From: Neisseriales bacterium | GTDB lineage: Bacteria > Pseudomonadota > Gammaproteobacteria > Burkholderiales > UBA11063 | Length of the DNA stretch: 6,249 bases | Direction: 5' to 3' | NCBI GenBank assembly: GCA_003538525.1 | Contig: DPRZ01000056.1 | Span: forward strand, 1-6,249 | Shown: piece after piece, positions 6,178 through 6,249 of the stretch | Position numbering within the stretch: the first letter of the stretch is position 1 | How the letters are laid out: every line of letters starts with the position of its first letter | The notes under the pieces: model-generated | The model's input: the letters and a program-made list of their open reading frames with translations, nothing else | Told to the model about the DNA's origin: nothing | The model's database searches: none | Made by a program: the position numbers and the translations under genes

Positions 6178-6249
6178 AGGAATAACTTTATCTTAAATTT
6201 AAACACAACCAGATTCTAACATATACCAGTAAAACAGGTAGTCTGCACA

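Noticed and set aside
6178..6249. Promoter or end of an upstream gene before cmk
   Set aside because: Only a TAGAAT-like hexamer (6213-6218, minus) without a convincing -35, and short open frames to the window edge (longest about 19 codons) with no recognisable protein end.

Overview
This 6.2 kb, AT-rich window reads as bacterial chromosome from a proteobacterium, most likely an AT-rich betaproteobacterium, possibly of the Neisseriales. The main evidence is ribosomal protein S1. Its internal wording and its C-terminal tail (GTTNLGSLLQDKLSQG) resemble Neisseria and Burkholderia S1 more than the E. coli form, and IHF-beta ends in the KELRERVD form. These comparisons are from memory, not from a database search, so the taxonomy is a moderate-confidence inference.

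The right half (about 3455 to 6177, minus strand) is the conserved housekeeping cluster cmk, rpsA, ihfB: cytidylate kinase, ribosomal protein S1 and the beta subunit of integration host factor. rpsA and ihfB are 2 bp apart and the ihfB ribosome binding site overlaps the end of rpsA, so they are coupled. An 81-bp leader with a GC-rich hairpin and a U-rich tract separates cmk from rpsA. The cluster ends in two adjacent perfect stem-loops, the second of which is a clear Rho-independent terminator.

The left half is accessory in character. A plus-strand tryptophanase gene (tnaA) follows what looks like the last transmembrane helix of a membrane protein, perhaps a permease, cut by the window edge. 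tnaA converges on a minus-strand LysR-type regulator, and the two coding ends overlap by 8 bp. Upstream of the regulator, on the same strand, is a type IV pilin gene. Its product looks like a complete classical pilin with about 170 extra residues appended and eight cysteines in total. Candidate promoter elements for the pilin lie inside and just beyond the ihfB terminator, including a sigma-54-like -24/-12 match.

Functionally, the right half supplies pyrimidine nucleotides, translation and nucleoid architecture. The left half supplies tryptophan breakdown to indole, pyruvate and ammonia, a regulator of unknown target and a surface pilin. I see no mobile element, CRISPR array, tRNA or rRNA, and no gene-free stretch above about 90 bp. 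The unusual points are the extended pilin, the compact terminator/promoter overlap, and the weak-signal, non-ATG start of rpsA.
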